Shown here: positions 20,301 through 26,651 of the stretch, one piece after another | Layout of the letters: each line of letters opens with the position of its first letter | Numbering within the stretch: position 1 is the stretch's first letter | Program-made: the position numbers and the translations under genes | The notes under the pieces: model-generated | Database searches by the model: none | What the model was told of the DNA's origin: nothing | The model's input: the letters and a program-made list of their open reading frames with translations, nothing else | Source of the DNA: Nonlabens sp. Hel1_33_55 | GTDB lineage: Bacteria > Bacteroidota > Bacteroidia > Flavobacteriales > Flavobacteriaceae | Assembly: GCF_900101765.1 (NCBI RefSeq) | Contig: NZ_LT627735.1 | Location: 2,883,501 to 2,947,500, forward strand | Direction of reading: 5' to 3' | DNA length: 64,000 nt

Positions 20301-20864
20301 AAAGTGTCGCTCAAGGAAGAAGAAGTGAAGCCAGTCTACGCTAAGGTTGAAGTGAAAAACGAAAGCGAAGTCACAGGATATGGCGGTTTGTACTGGCAAT
20401 ATTTTGAGGACCTGGATAAGATCACCGTGGACGATGACCTGCCTATGTCCATCAAGAAGCGACTATTCAAAAAGGTAAATACAGATTCTGGAAAGAGATT
20501 GGTAGAGATTACCGCTGATGATGCTTTGGAAATAGGTGATTTGGTTACTGTCCGCATGGAAATACGATCTACCAAAGACCTGGACTTTGTTCATTTAAAA
20601 GATATGCGCGCCAGTGGTTTTGAACCTGTAGATGTTATTTCTAAATACAAATATCAAGATGGTTTGGGCTATTATCAAAGCACCAAGGATGTGGCAACGC
20701 ACTTCTTCTTTGACCAATTAAAACCTGGAACCTACGTTTTTGAATACGACGTGAGAGCAAACAACGCTGGCCAATTCTCCAATGGGATCACAGAATTGGA
20801 ATGCATGTACGCTCCTGAATTCTCTAGCCATAGTGAAGGAGTCAGAGTCACGATTAAGGAGTAA
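14328..20864 (+). CDS. Alpha-2-macroglobulin family protein with inserted TonB-plug module
   Basis: This 2178-residue exported protein (signal peptide MKHFIFLAVFSFFGFQMLTA) is a bacterial alpha-2-macroglobulin. It has an N-terminal helical region, macroglobulin domains (from about residue 495, with the IYRPGQKVYFKSI motif of MG2 near 585), and a C-terminal A2M domain. The thioester motif CSEQ starts at C1634, so protease trapping by thioester is possible. Residues about 1185-1390 are foreign to the family: a carboxypeptidase-regulatory-like domain (GKVTDASGSPILGALILIKG) joined to a TonB-dependent receptor plug (VTQRLEGQVAGLNVISGQPG, LIIVDGVPM, VLKDANATSIYGNRGANGVI), as found at the start of SusC proteins. 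A palindrome copy at 19829 encodes AFAKA. Confidence 0.9.
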   Translation: MKHFIFLAVFSFFGFQMLTAQDYTEQWRELETFEAANKLEDAQVILDDIASKAKRNKDETQLVKVFIFQSKFWLVKEEDAQKKVIAELDQRIASSKFPERNIYYSIKGQLLQQYLDENRWRINDRTNTEAGGDDFMAWDLKTFYSEISGVFQKSLADSDKLSKINIADYDAILQIKPLGRELRPSLLDVLAHHALDFYKTSAYGITMPRDNFTVTKENGFLPTEELIKLKRPANDTLYSSYDVIQLYATLEQLHKKRNEIPAYLGAVDERLEFVKDQVINNEDLPQLVSLYNNLIIQYAENGAITMIQHSLAEYYFQRSNNAENDNKLAHRQQAISIAKAAIEKHPETYGSLQCTRLLSQIYQPSLSSQLQSNIIPNKPSRGVISYRNATDATVYYIKVAQDYDQKKGLRDSIHNATFQKALKANSFAHLEVAMLPKGDDTFDHTYEYAIPGLEKGKYLVLIKQKNQVKLSSGTFMDVSNLALSNHSTAGNTVFTATERDTGKPMEDVIVNIFNDEARTANYRGKTNKDGQVSFLLNNEYYNRKVEASKNGDTLSTRFYNSYYRDNSAETEKQVKAFIYLDRAIYRPGQKVYFKSIVVENENNRSRVLPNESFKVVVEDVNGKEIFTQELVTNAYGSVNGSFNLPSEVLTGEFSIYLESDEEGSYWDNVDDYMDGDIYFQVEEYKRPRFKTDFKEVTETYIIGDSVKVTGFAKALLGSNITDAPVVYTVTRIANVPYWKYGYIPVDQQVIANDTTITKADGTFTIPFKALPDSTLVAKDIESNYNYRIEASVTDINGETRTAETTVRVGYKPIEVQISRNGMLTVKNNEVQVIARNLNGKPVNATIELQIRSNINSDHVIVESGLEEAEFHELNLQEYRNQFPVAELRKEEKTEDWKNTPIIFKTTITTDSLTTIKIPITQQWKNGNYIIYAKAVEAGKNLNLDNEKGFVEEKQEAQIWANKDLPATPSIISHDVSVDGDQAIVNFYTSTDGVYIYLTTYDSKRILESKWIYLPNGKTTMKFAMGKALGKALKFQYHTYKYNDFRSGSFEATKPVKPTQQFAITTQAFRNKLYPGENEEWSFTIKDQDSTGMQAEVLASMYDKSLDEFASSSWSGFSFYNRNYDFYPSTANELAGATTVYVSAGLPYVSAPSFSLDKEQLNLYGLTFKNFEYRYRDYKRTLWRKLTPVGPIAGKIVGKVTDASGSPILGALILIKGTNIATTTDFDGNYVIDAEQGDSLVISFSGYDPASILVKGAVENISLETSLDAVVVQAYRTTAKISSPAVEDRPNASVTQRLEGQVAGLNVISGQPGANTLIQLRGASSVNGDSEPLIIVDGVPMTEAEFRAIDPNNVQEVAVLKDANATSIYGNRGANGVIIISTKKGVSTADIVNEYLALQNVQVRKNLDETAFFLPELYTDEKGNLKFSFTSPEALTQWKFRLFAHNKQAQTAQFEGMVQTQKELSLVPNPPRFLRETDTIRFSTKVANLSGKPMSGKATLKLFDALTMQPIDQELGNAQNIQSFEAATGGNASVNWTFHIPKGTQAVTYRVLATSGNFSDGEENTLPVLTNRMLVTESRALWVRAGETESVTLDKLANSPSSTRTNHQLTFEYTSNPSWYAIQSLPYLMEFEHECSEQTFSRYYSNAVAAHILNSNPKVKEVFESWAANDVPASNLEKNEELKSVILAHTPWLRDAQSEAEKQKRLATLFDLARTAREKKKTLAKLEAQQMGDGGFPWFAGGRFSEYITRHIAAGIGHLNKLEINDGDRPQTDRIYENAIKALDRSWEKSFNEYLKTNKTLDKYIFGVDYWHYQYARSFMKDQNLTGVLKTGREFAFAKAETNFSSQSIYQQLLMSISLERAGNGILAEKIVEGLRQTAVNSHENGMYWKENVTGYNWYSSNIETQALAIETFSEVGNNDKNVEELKVWLLQNKRTNRWKSTKATADATYALLLQGNQLLDVQESNVIKWGDKAIPESLMADVKKEAGTGYFKVSLKEEEVKPVYAKVEVKNESEVTGYGGLYWQYFEDLDKITVDDDLPMSIKKRLFKKVNTDSGKRLVEITADDALEIGDLVTVRMEIRSTKDLDFVHLKDMRASGFEPVDVISKYKYQDGLGYYQSTKDVATHFFFDQLKPGTYVFEYDVRANNAGQFSNGITELECMYAPEFSSHSEGVRVTIKE

Positions 20865-20890
20865 TTAATATTTAACACATTCTTTCTGGA

Positions 20891-20909
20891 CCTGCCTGCT
20901 GCAGGCAGG
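20891..20909. repeat. 19-bp palindrome CCTGCCTGCTGCAGGCAGG
   Basis: This is a perfect dyad apart from the central base, placed shortly after the alpha-2-macroglobulin stop. A sister copy with a central A is at 21247-21265, inside the second duplicated unit. It could fold as a strong hairpin in RNA. It resembles REP-type intergenic elements. Confidence 0.85.
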
Positions 20910-20915
20910 CTGACT

Positions 20916-21097
20916 CTCGAAGCGGCTGCATTTAGTTTTTACGAAGATGAAGCCAGTAAATCAATATCGAGCGGCAATCGAGATATGGTTTTACGACAAT
21001 CTTTTAGCAAGTCGAAACGCTCCTTCTCGACTACCGCTCGAAGCAGCTACATCTGGATAAAGTTTCTGTCATGCTGAACTCGTTTCAGCATCTTTTT
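20916..21097 (+). repeat. REP-like composite unit A
   Basis: The 182-bp unit starts CTCGAAGCGGC and ends with a terminator-like hairpin. It shares order and wording with 21184-21388: CTCGAAGCGGC, then a CCAGTAAA-CAATATCGAGCG block, GATAT(G/A)GTTTTAC, TTTTAGCAA, AAACGC, a CCGCTCGAAGC block, and the GTCATGCTGAACTCG end. The arrangement is an imperfect tandem duplication separated by 86 bp. It contains no credible gene. Confidence 0.85.
21071..21097 (+). terminator. Hairpin ATGCTGAA/TTCAGCAT followed by T-run
   Basis: ATGCTGAA (21071-21078) pairs with TTCAGCAT (21084-21091) across a 5-nt loop and is followed by CTTTTT. It is the 3' end of unit A and could act as an intrinsic terminator for the alpha-2-macroglobulin transcript. 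The same hairpin recurs at 21360-21388, and it belongs to a dispersed repeat common in this phylum. Confidence 0.55.
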
Positions 21098-21183
21098 GTA
21101 TCTAGTTTCAATGACAGTTTATGTTTGAATGTGTGATGGAGCATGGTATAAATCTCCAATTATACGCTTGTTCTTAATTGCAG

Positions 21184-21388
21184 CTCGAAGCGGCAGCATT
21201 TTAGTTTTAATAAAGTTTAATCCAGTAAACCAATATCGAGCGACAGCCTGCCTGCAGCAGGCAGGTCGAGATATAGTTTTACCACGATATTTTAGCAAAT
21301 TAAAACGCTTCTTCTCGATTGCCGCTCGAAGCGGCTACACAGGAAAACAAGCCTTTGTCATGCTGAACTCGTTTCAGCATCTTTTTTT
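21184..21388 (+). repeat. REP-like composite unit B with inserted palindrome
   Basis: This second, diverged copy of the 20916-21097 unit carries the 19-bp palindrome CCTGCCTGCAGCAGGCAGG inserted at 21247-21265, between its CGAGCGACAG and TCGAGATAT parts. Unit A lacks an insertion there but has the same palindrome at its outer left edge. This suggests that the palindrome moves or recombines independently of the larger unit. Confidence 0.85.
21360..21388 (+). terminator. Second ATGCTGAA/TTCAGCAT hairpin with T-run
   Basis: ATGCTGAA (21360-21367) and TTCAGCAT (21373-21380) form an 8-bp stem followed by seven T residues. It ends unit B. It lies about 100 bp from the convergent M48 peptidase stop, so it may separate the two convergent transcripts. 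Confidence 0.5.
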
Positions 21389-21491
21389 AAGGAACTATAA
21401 TTTCTGAAATAAAATAAAATCTGTAATCTTTTTAGTACGGCAGTCAATACTATTCTTAATTCTTACCTCTCAACTCTCAACTCAACAACGA

Positions 21492-22256
21492 TCACTGATA
21501 CTTCTCAATCGATTCCTTAATGCGCTCAACGCGGTTTGCCGGATCTGGATGCGTGCTCTGGAATTCTGGAACTCGGTTGGGTCCACCAGCAGCGGCTAGA
21601 ATTTCCATAACGCCTATCATTTCATAAGGATCATAACCTGCATCGATCATCATTTTGACTCCGAGATCGTCACTTTGCAATTCATCATCGCGACCATATT
21701 TCATGGTCAACATTTGTGCAATGGCCTGTGCAGCTTGTCCGCCACCTTCTGCAGCTACAGAGACTCCTGTGATGACTCCATTGGCAAGTCCTTGTTGCTG
21801 TATGCGCTCTGCGCTGTGTCTTGCGATCACGTGTCCTATTTCATGACCCATCACACCCGCTAGCTGATCTTCATTTTCCAACTGACTGTATAGTGCCGCG
21901 GTAATAAAGCATTGTCCGCCAGGTAATGCAAATGCGTTAATGGTTTGATCATCTGCGAGAAGATGAAAATCCCAATTGTAATCTGTGTTTTGAGCGATGC
22001 TGCTTTGAACCAGTTTCATTCCAACACGATCCAATTGATCTTGCGCTTGCTGGTTTTGAAGCAATCCGCCATGTTGTTGCATCATACTGGGAGCAGCACT
22101 CAATCCCATGCTAATTTCTTCTTCAACGGTAAGATCTACGTATTGTTTCTGACCTGTGAATTCGTTAATGGTCTCGCTCGAGCAGAATTTAAATACTGCG
22201 AAAGCAACAATAGCTAGTCCTATAAATAGTTTGAGTTTACCTGATCCGCGTCTCAT
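21492..22256 (-). CDS. M48 family metallopeptidase
   Basis: This 254-residue protein has an N-terminal hydrophobic anchor (about residues 9-25) with a Cys at residue 25 that could be lipidated. GHEIGHVIARHSAER (about residue 137 onward) is the HEXXH zinc motif, and ELQSDDLGVKMMIDAGYDP supplies the third ligand region; FQSTHPDPANRVERI is the typical M48 ending. It resembles BepA/YcaL-like single-domain periplasmic peptidases that act in envelope protein quality control. It is the last of a run of six minus-strand genes starting at 24973. Confidence 0.87.
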   Translation of the reverse strand: MRRGSGKLKLFIGLAIVAFAVFKFCSSETINEFTGQKQYVDLTVEEEISMGLSAAPSMMQQHGGLLQNQQAQDQLDRVGMKLVQSSIAQNTDYNWDFHLLADDQTINAFALPGGQCFITAALYSQLENEDQLAGVMGHEIGHVIARHSAERIQQQGLANGVITGVSVAAEGGGQAAQAIAQMLTMKYGRDDELQSDDLGVKMMIDAGYDPYEMIGVMEILAAAGGPNRVPEFQSTHPDPANRVERIKESIEKYQ

Positions 22257-22280
22257 TATGGTTGTTTTGGGGACTTAAAG

Positions 22281-22979
22281 TTACTCTTTTTCGGGAAGTA
22301 GTTTTGGGTTGATTCCTTGAATGTGTTCTTGATAATATCTTTCCAACCTTGCATCACTGATCTGATCCATTCCCATAATATTTTCTGACCTTAGAAAGTT
22401 TACAAAATCGATCTGGCTCAAATATTCTTGTAAATAAACCTTTGATACTGGTGCATAACTATAATGCCACGGTTCGTATTCAAAACCTGTTCGGTTGTTA
22501 TTTAATGAGTAGACTAATTCAAAACCATAAGTGATAGAGTTTGCATCCATCCAATCCTTCAATTTGCAAAAAGGCCCATCACCGTGATATTTACTGGTTA
22601 CCAGAACTGAGCCTGTATAGTTGGCATTGCCGTCAATCAGATCCATATCGGTTCCCCAATGGTGTCTGGAGGTTCCTGGAACCGTAGAATATTCCACGAT
22701 TTTATCAAAGATGGCATCAGGTTGTAGACCTTGAGCTTTATACTTTTTGTATTTCCCATTCCAGATTTGGCGTTGTCTATTGAAACTGCGGTATCCTGAA
22801 GCAACTTCTATCTTGATGCCGTCTTTCAAGGCAGCCACTTGCATTTTTTTTAATGCCGATTGTGTTTCTCTTTCAAGTGAATTAGAAGTGTTGGAAGATT
22901 GACCGGTCAACACATCAGGAGCTATTTGTGCTTGAGTTATCAAACCAAACAGAGCGAATACGACAATGATAATCTTCAT
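22281..22979 (-). CDS. M15 (VanY-like) D,D-carboxypeptidase family protein
   Basis: The 232-residue protein has a signal peptide (MKIIIVVFALFGLITQAQ). It carries the M15B motifs EVASGYRSFNRQRQIWNGK, SRHHWGTDMDLID (zinc His and Asp) and EPWHYSY (catalytic Glu/Trp/His). The family removes the terminal D-Ala from peptidoglycan stems, probably in the periplasm here. The start overlaps the preceding GNAT gene by 4 bp (ATGA on the minus strand). Confidence 0.88.
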   Translation of the reverse strand: MKIIIVVFALFGLITQAQIAPDVLTGQSSNTSNSLERETQSALKKMQVAALKDGIKIEVASGYRSFNRQRQIWNGKYKKYKAQGLQPDAIFDKIVEYSTVPGTSRHHWGTDMDLIDGNANYTGSVLVTSKYHGDGPFCKLKDWMDANSITYGFELVYSLNNNRTGFEYEPWHYSYAPVSKVYLQEYLSQIDFVNFLRSENIMGMDQISDARLERYYQEHIQGINPKLLPEKE

Positions 22980-23431
22980 AACTGCTTATACATTTTAAAA
23001 TGGGTTCCTATCAGTGGCACTTCAAAAGCCGATCCATATTTCTCAAATCCAAGGCGTTCATAAAACGGAACTGCTTTAATTCGAGCATTGAACCACAACA
23101 GGTCAACACTATTGGCTTTCAATTTTTTTATTCCTTCCTGTAGCAATTTAGCGCCAATTCCTTTTCCCTGTTGATCTGCAACCACGCCCATCCCACGTAA
23201 CTGGTAATAGCTTGCATCTGATGCAACTGAGAACGGTAAATCAACTGGTTCTGATTTCAAAAAAGTTGCAACTCCTACATGTAAATCGCCTTCAAAAGCT
23301 CCTAAATGAAAAGTCGTCTCCAGATCATCACCATCCATAGCGCAATCTTCTATCGGTCTTCCAACCCTTAAGACGACATGGCGCACGCTGTATGTTTCAA
23401 GCGCAGATATTTCTTTAATGGTTATAGGCAT
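22976..23431 (-). CDS. GNAT N-acetyltransferase
   Basis: This 151-residue protein has GNAT fold motifs: YYQLRGMGVVADQQGKGIGAKLLQEGIKKL holds the acetyl-CoA pyrophosphate loop (Q-G-K-G-I-G), followed by LLWFNARIKAVPFYERLGFEKYGSAFE, the typical C-terminal strand. Substrate is unknown. It overlaps the upstream acetyltransferase gene by about 17 bp and the M15 gene by 4 bp. Confidence 0.87.
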   Translation of the reverse strand: MPITIKEISALETYSVRHVVLRVGRPIEDCAMDGDDLETTFHLGAFEGDLHVGVATFLKSEPVDLPFSVASDASYYQLRGMGVVADQQGKGIGAKLLQEGIKKLKANSVDLLWFNARIKAVPFYERLGFEKYGSAFEVPLIGTHFKMYKQL

Positions 23432-23948
23432 CTCTTGTCAATTTATAATAACGTCCTGGCAATATTCCATCCCATAGAAATCTATGATCCATTGAAAAGC
23501 CTAGTTTTTCTGCAACTCGTTGTGAACCTATGTTTTGCTCATGGACGTGTGCTATGATTTGGTTTTTATTGTGCGATTCGAAAGCAAATTTCAGCATCTC
23601 TTGACACGCCTCTGTGGCGTTTCCTTTTCCCCAATGAGATCGAAGCAATCGATAACCGATGTCTGTTATTTGCGTTGCTTCATGGGTTTTGATTCCGCAA
23701 AAGCCTAGGAACTCGTTGGAACTTTTTTCAATAACGGCTAGGCGTCCCATTTGGTATTTCTGAATCTGCCCTCCTGGGTTATCAATGTAATCGGTGATGA
23801 ATTCTTCGGCAGCTTTGATGGAGTTAAACGGTATGTCGCCAGTGTAGCGCATGACTTCCTCATCAGCATTCATTTGGTAAAATAAAGCTGCATCACTTAA
23901 TTCAAAGGGTCTTAAGAACAACCTGTCCGTTTCAAAATGCAGATTCAT
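23415..23948 (-). CDS. RimJ/RimL-type GNAT acetyltransferase
   Basis: The ATG at 23948 opens MNLHFETDRLFLRPFELSDA, the standard start of RimJ/RimL-like enzymes, and overlaps the upstream stop codon (TAATG). The 177-residue protein contains IGYRLLRSHWGKGNATEACQ (acetyl-CoA loop) and ENIGSQRVAEKLGFSMDHR. The family acetylates protein N-termini or small molecules; the substrate is not predictable. Confidence 0.87.
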   Translation of the reverse strand: MNLHFETDRLFLRPFELSDAALFYQMNADEEVMRYTGDIPFNSIKAAEEFITDYIDNPGGQIQKYQMGRLAVIEKSSNEFLGFCGIKTHEATQITDIGYRLLRSHWGKGNATEACQEMLKFAFESHNKNQIIAHVHEQNIGSQRVAEKLGFSMDHRFLWDGILPGRYYKLTRDAYNH

Positions 23949-24235
23949 TAAATGCGCACATCGCTCCATTCTTCATGCTGGTCAAAAACGACTTCAGCAA
24001 ATGGGCAAAGTGGATTGATTTTAAGATTGTTCGCTTTCGCGTAAGCGTAACTCTCCTCAATCATTTTACCACCTAAACCTTGATTTTCGTGCTCTGGTTG
24101 TACCTCAGTATGATCGATGGTCATCACATCATCTTCAAGAGAATAGGTAAGTTCTGCAATGGTTTGCTCACCTTGCTTTAGGAAAAATATACCACGACGG
24201 TCGTTCTGTTTATGTTGGATGTTATCTGTATTCAT
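23948..24235 (-). CDS. Small GNAT-like (YidJ/Gcn5-related) protein
   Basis: The 95-residue protein matches the short GNAT-like family (PF14542 type): GEQTIAELTYS, IDHTEVQPEHENQGLGGKMIEESYAYAK and NPLCPFAEVVFDQHEEW. The QGLGGK loop binds acetyl-CoA in the family. A one-mismatch palindrome at 24032 encodes YAYAKA. It overlaps the next GNAT gene by one base. Confidence 0.86.
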   Translation of the reverse strand: MNTDNIQHKQNDRRGIFFLKQGEQTIAELTYSLEDDVMTIDHTEVQPEHENQGLGGKMIEESYAYAKANNLKINPLCPFAEVVFDQHEEWSDVRI

Positions 24236-24250
24236 GGTGTGTAGTTAAAT

Positions 24251-24973
24251 TTAGAAGTTTAAGTTGAGTGTTGCAATGTTCGTTTCGGGAGCAATTTCAA
24301 TAGGCGTTTTTCCTGCAAGAAAAACACGGGCATGAAGGCTTCCTTTAAGAATTTCCTGTTTGTCCTGCACATCAAGGTAGCTGCCCTCGCGCAATCCTAT
24401 GACGGGAATGTTATTGTAAACATGAAACTCCTTGATGCGTTGCTCGCGTGTCTCGCCCATGTGTTGATCGCCAGCAATGGGATCCTGATAATGCGGATTG
24501 ATATTATAGGCCAGCGCACCGGTAGCTTTAAAGCTGGATGGTTCTACCACAGGCATATCATTGGTGGTTCTTATATTGAGACCGCAAATATTGCTTCCTG
24601 CACTGGTTCCCAGATAAAAAGTACCTGAATACATCGCTTTGCGCAATGGTTGTATCAATTGCTGATCATGAAGCATTTTGATGAGCTGAAAGGTGTTACC
24701 GCCACCGGTAAAAATGCCTTGTGCATTTTCCATCGCTTCAACTGGATTTTCAAATTCATGAATTCCCTTGACTTTGACATCTATCCTTTTGAAAAACTTA
24801 CGTGCTCTAGAGGTATATTCATCATGCGAAATGCCACCAGGTCTCGCGAACGGAATAAAAAGCAACTCCTCAATGGAATTGTCTTTTAATCTTTTAGTAA
24901 GAATAGGCGTCAAATACTCCAGATAGCCGCTGCCATAAAGCGTCGATGTACTGGCAACAATCATATTACGCAT
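24251..24973 (-). CDS. pepE: Peptidase E (alpha-aspartyl dipeptidase)
   Basis: This 240-residue cytoplasmic enzyme belongs to family S51, which cleaves N-terminal Asp-Xaa dipeptides. It shows IFTGGGNTFQLIKML followed by FYLGTSAGSNI with the nucleophile Ser124, the INPHYQDP His stretch, and IPVIGLREGSYL. Length agrees with the family (about 230). It is the first gene of the minus-strand cluster 21492-24973 and is divergent from the gene at 25071. Confidence 0.9.
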   Translation of the reverse strand: MRNMIVASTSTLYGSGYLEYLTPILTKRLKDNSIEELLFIPFARPGGISHDEYTSRARKFFKRIDVKVKGIHEFENPVEAMENAQGIFTGGGNTFQLIKMLHDQQLIQPLRKAMYSGTFYLGTSAGSNICGLNIRTTNDMPVVEPSSFKATGALAYNINPHYQDPIAGDQHMGETREQRIKEFHVYNNIPVIGLREGSYLDVQDKQEILKGSLHARVFLAGKTPIEIAPETNIATLNLNF

Positions 24974-25070
24974 GACGTGTAGTTGGTTTTAACCAAAGGT
25001 ATTTAACAAATTTCAGGCAATGGGCACCGCTCACTCTTTATAACTTTATATTAGTATTTAACAACATCCC

Positions 25071-25895
25071 ATGAAGTACCTATTTCTATTTTTATTAATC
25101 AGCAGCGCGGTAGTCGCACAAGATCGCATCCAATTGGAAGGCACCATTCTAGGCGTTACTAAAGAGCCTCTGGAAGGCATTACTATTTTCAATGGCAGCA
25201 CCTTAGAAGGTACGGTGACTAATGAAGATGGCAATTTTTACATCGATGTGCGTGCAGGAGATAAGCTTTCCTTTAGTGCGGTTCAATACGATCCATTTAC
25301 GGTGACTGTCACTGCGGCTACCGTTGAGAAGGGAACTACATTACTTACTTTTTCGCAAGGTGTAAATTTACTGGATGAGGTGGTTGTAACAGATGAATCT
25401 GTAGTTGTAGCGGTAAAGAAAACGGAGATGCCAGAAACAGGACTTGATCAGGTAAGTGAGCGCAACATTCGTGTTGCGGCCGTAGATCGCATTGAGAATA
25501 CTTTTTCTGATCGCATACGCCAGCCAGAGGAAATTCCATTGGAAAACACTGCTTTTAACCAGAGCCAGCTGCGATATAATTCTTTCAACCTGGTAGGTTT
25601 GCTAGGTGGATTATTGATCAATGGAGCATTGAGCAATCTAGACTTGAGCGTTAATGCGCCCAGCAAACAAGAAAGCCGATTCAAAGAGGTATTGTTGCAA
25701 AATGAGTACAGCACAGAATATCTGGTGGATTACCTTGATATTCCTGAAGATAAATTGTTTGAATTCATGGTTTTCGCTCAGGAGAAAGGCTTGAACAAAG
25801 CGATGTTATTACCAGAAAATGAATTCCAATTGTTGCAGTTTCTAGACGCGCAAGCCACGACTTTTAAGAAACGATTGGATACAAACAAGGAGTAA
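25071..25895 (+). CDS. Exported carboxypeptidase-regulatory-like domain protein
   Basis: The 274-residue protein has a signal peptide (MKYLFLFLLISSAVVAQD) and a CarboxypepD_reg-like beta domain (about residues 23-105: GTILGVTKEPLEGITIFNGSTLEGTVTNEDGNFYIDVRAGDKLSFSA). The remaining helical part is not recognised. Such proteins are common in Bacteroidota and probably periplasmic; unlike TonB receptors there is no plug or barrel. Confidence 0.82.
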   Translation: MKYLFLFLLISSAVVAQDRIQLEGTILGVTKEPLEGITIFNGSTLEGTVTNEDGNFYIDVRAGDKLSFSAVQYDPFTVTVTAATVEKGTTLLTFSQGVNLLDEVVVTDESVVVAVKKTEMPETGLDQVSERNIRVAAVDRIENTFSDRIRQPEEIPLENTAFNQSQLRYNSFNLVGLLGGLLINGALSNLDLSVNAPSKQESRFKEVLLQNEYSTEYLVDYLDIPEDKLFEFMVFAQEKGLNKAMLLPENEFQLLQFLDAQATTFKKRLDTNKE

Positions 25896-25959
25896 TAACT
25901 TTTAGGCATTGTTATTGTTCAAAATAGAGTGGCTCTTGCCGTAATCACATGATTATTCT

Positions 25960-26586
25960 ATGAAATTAAATAAGGCTTCCGCGTTTATGGCGGCAATTTT
26001 TTGTTCCGTTTTTAGTAGTGCGTTTCCTATCAATACAGATGGAAATGTGCAAAGCGATGTTGAAGAATATCGCTTTCGCACTTCGACTGCGCTCAATGTG
26101 AACTTCTTCGACATTTCATTTCTTGAAAGCGAAACAACCCAATTAGATCACAAATACTATCTATCTGTTTCTAATGTGAAATACAATCAAAAAAGCAAGG
26201 CGCTGCAAATGGTATCCCGTTTTTTTATCGATGATCTGGAAGATGTTCTCAACGAGAGAATGGATAAAAAAGTAACGCTAGGAAACGCAGATGGACTTGA
26301 GGATTTAAAGCCTATTCTTAATCGATATATTAGTAATAGACTGCGCGTCAAAGTGGATGGTTCTAGCGTTGAACCTAATGTAATAGGTGCAGAATATGAT
26401 GCAGATCAAATCATTGTTTACATCGAATTGCCAGTCGCGAACCAGCCCAAATCTGTTGAAGTAAGTTACAAAGCACTATTTGAGCTGTTTCCAGATCAAA
26501 AAAACTTAGTCCATTTCAAAATAGGCGATAAACGTAAATCACTACTAAACAGTATGGATACTCCTACAGATCGCGTAAACTTTTAA
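25960..26586 (+). CDS. DUF6702 family exported protein
   Basis: This 208-residue protein has a signal-like N-terminus (AFMAAIFCSVFSSAFP). The core YYLSVSNVKYNQKSKALQMVSRFFIDDLEDVLNER, with a later VYIELP and QKNLVHFKIGDKRKSLL, matches DUF6702, which in flavobacteria is regularly found directly before an M1 peptidase, as here (65 bp gap). That recurrent pairing suggests a role in peptidase handling or in the same envelope process, but no activity is known. Confidence 0.8.
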   Translation: MKLNKASAFMAAIFCSVFSSAFPINTDGNVQSDVEEYRFRTSTALNVNFFDISFLESETTQLDHKYYLSVSNVKYNQKSKALQMVSRFFIDDLEDVLNERMDKKVTLGNADGLEDLKPILNRYISNRLRVKVDGSSVEPNVIGAEYDADQIIVYIELPVANQPKSVEVSYKALFELFPDQKNLVHFKIGDKRKSLLNSMDTPTDRVNF

Positions 26587-26651
26587 TACTTTACGGTAAA
26601 ACGATCTCATTATTCTTAATTTAGCAACAACTAGAAAAAAACCAATAATTA

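Noticed and set aside
21129..21407. 92-codon open frame on plus strand
   Set aside because: It runs through the REP-like unit B and the ATGCTGAA hairpin; its sequence is repeat-derived, with no start signal or homology.
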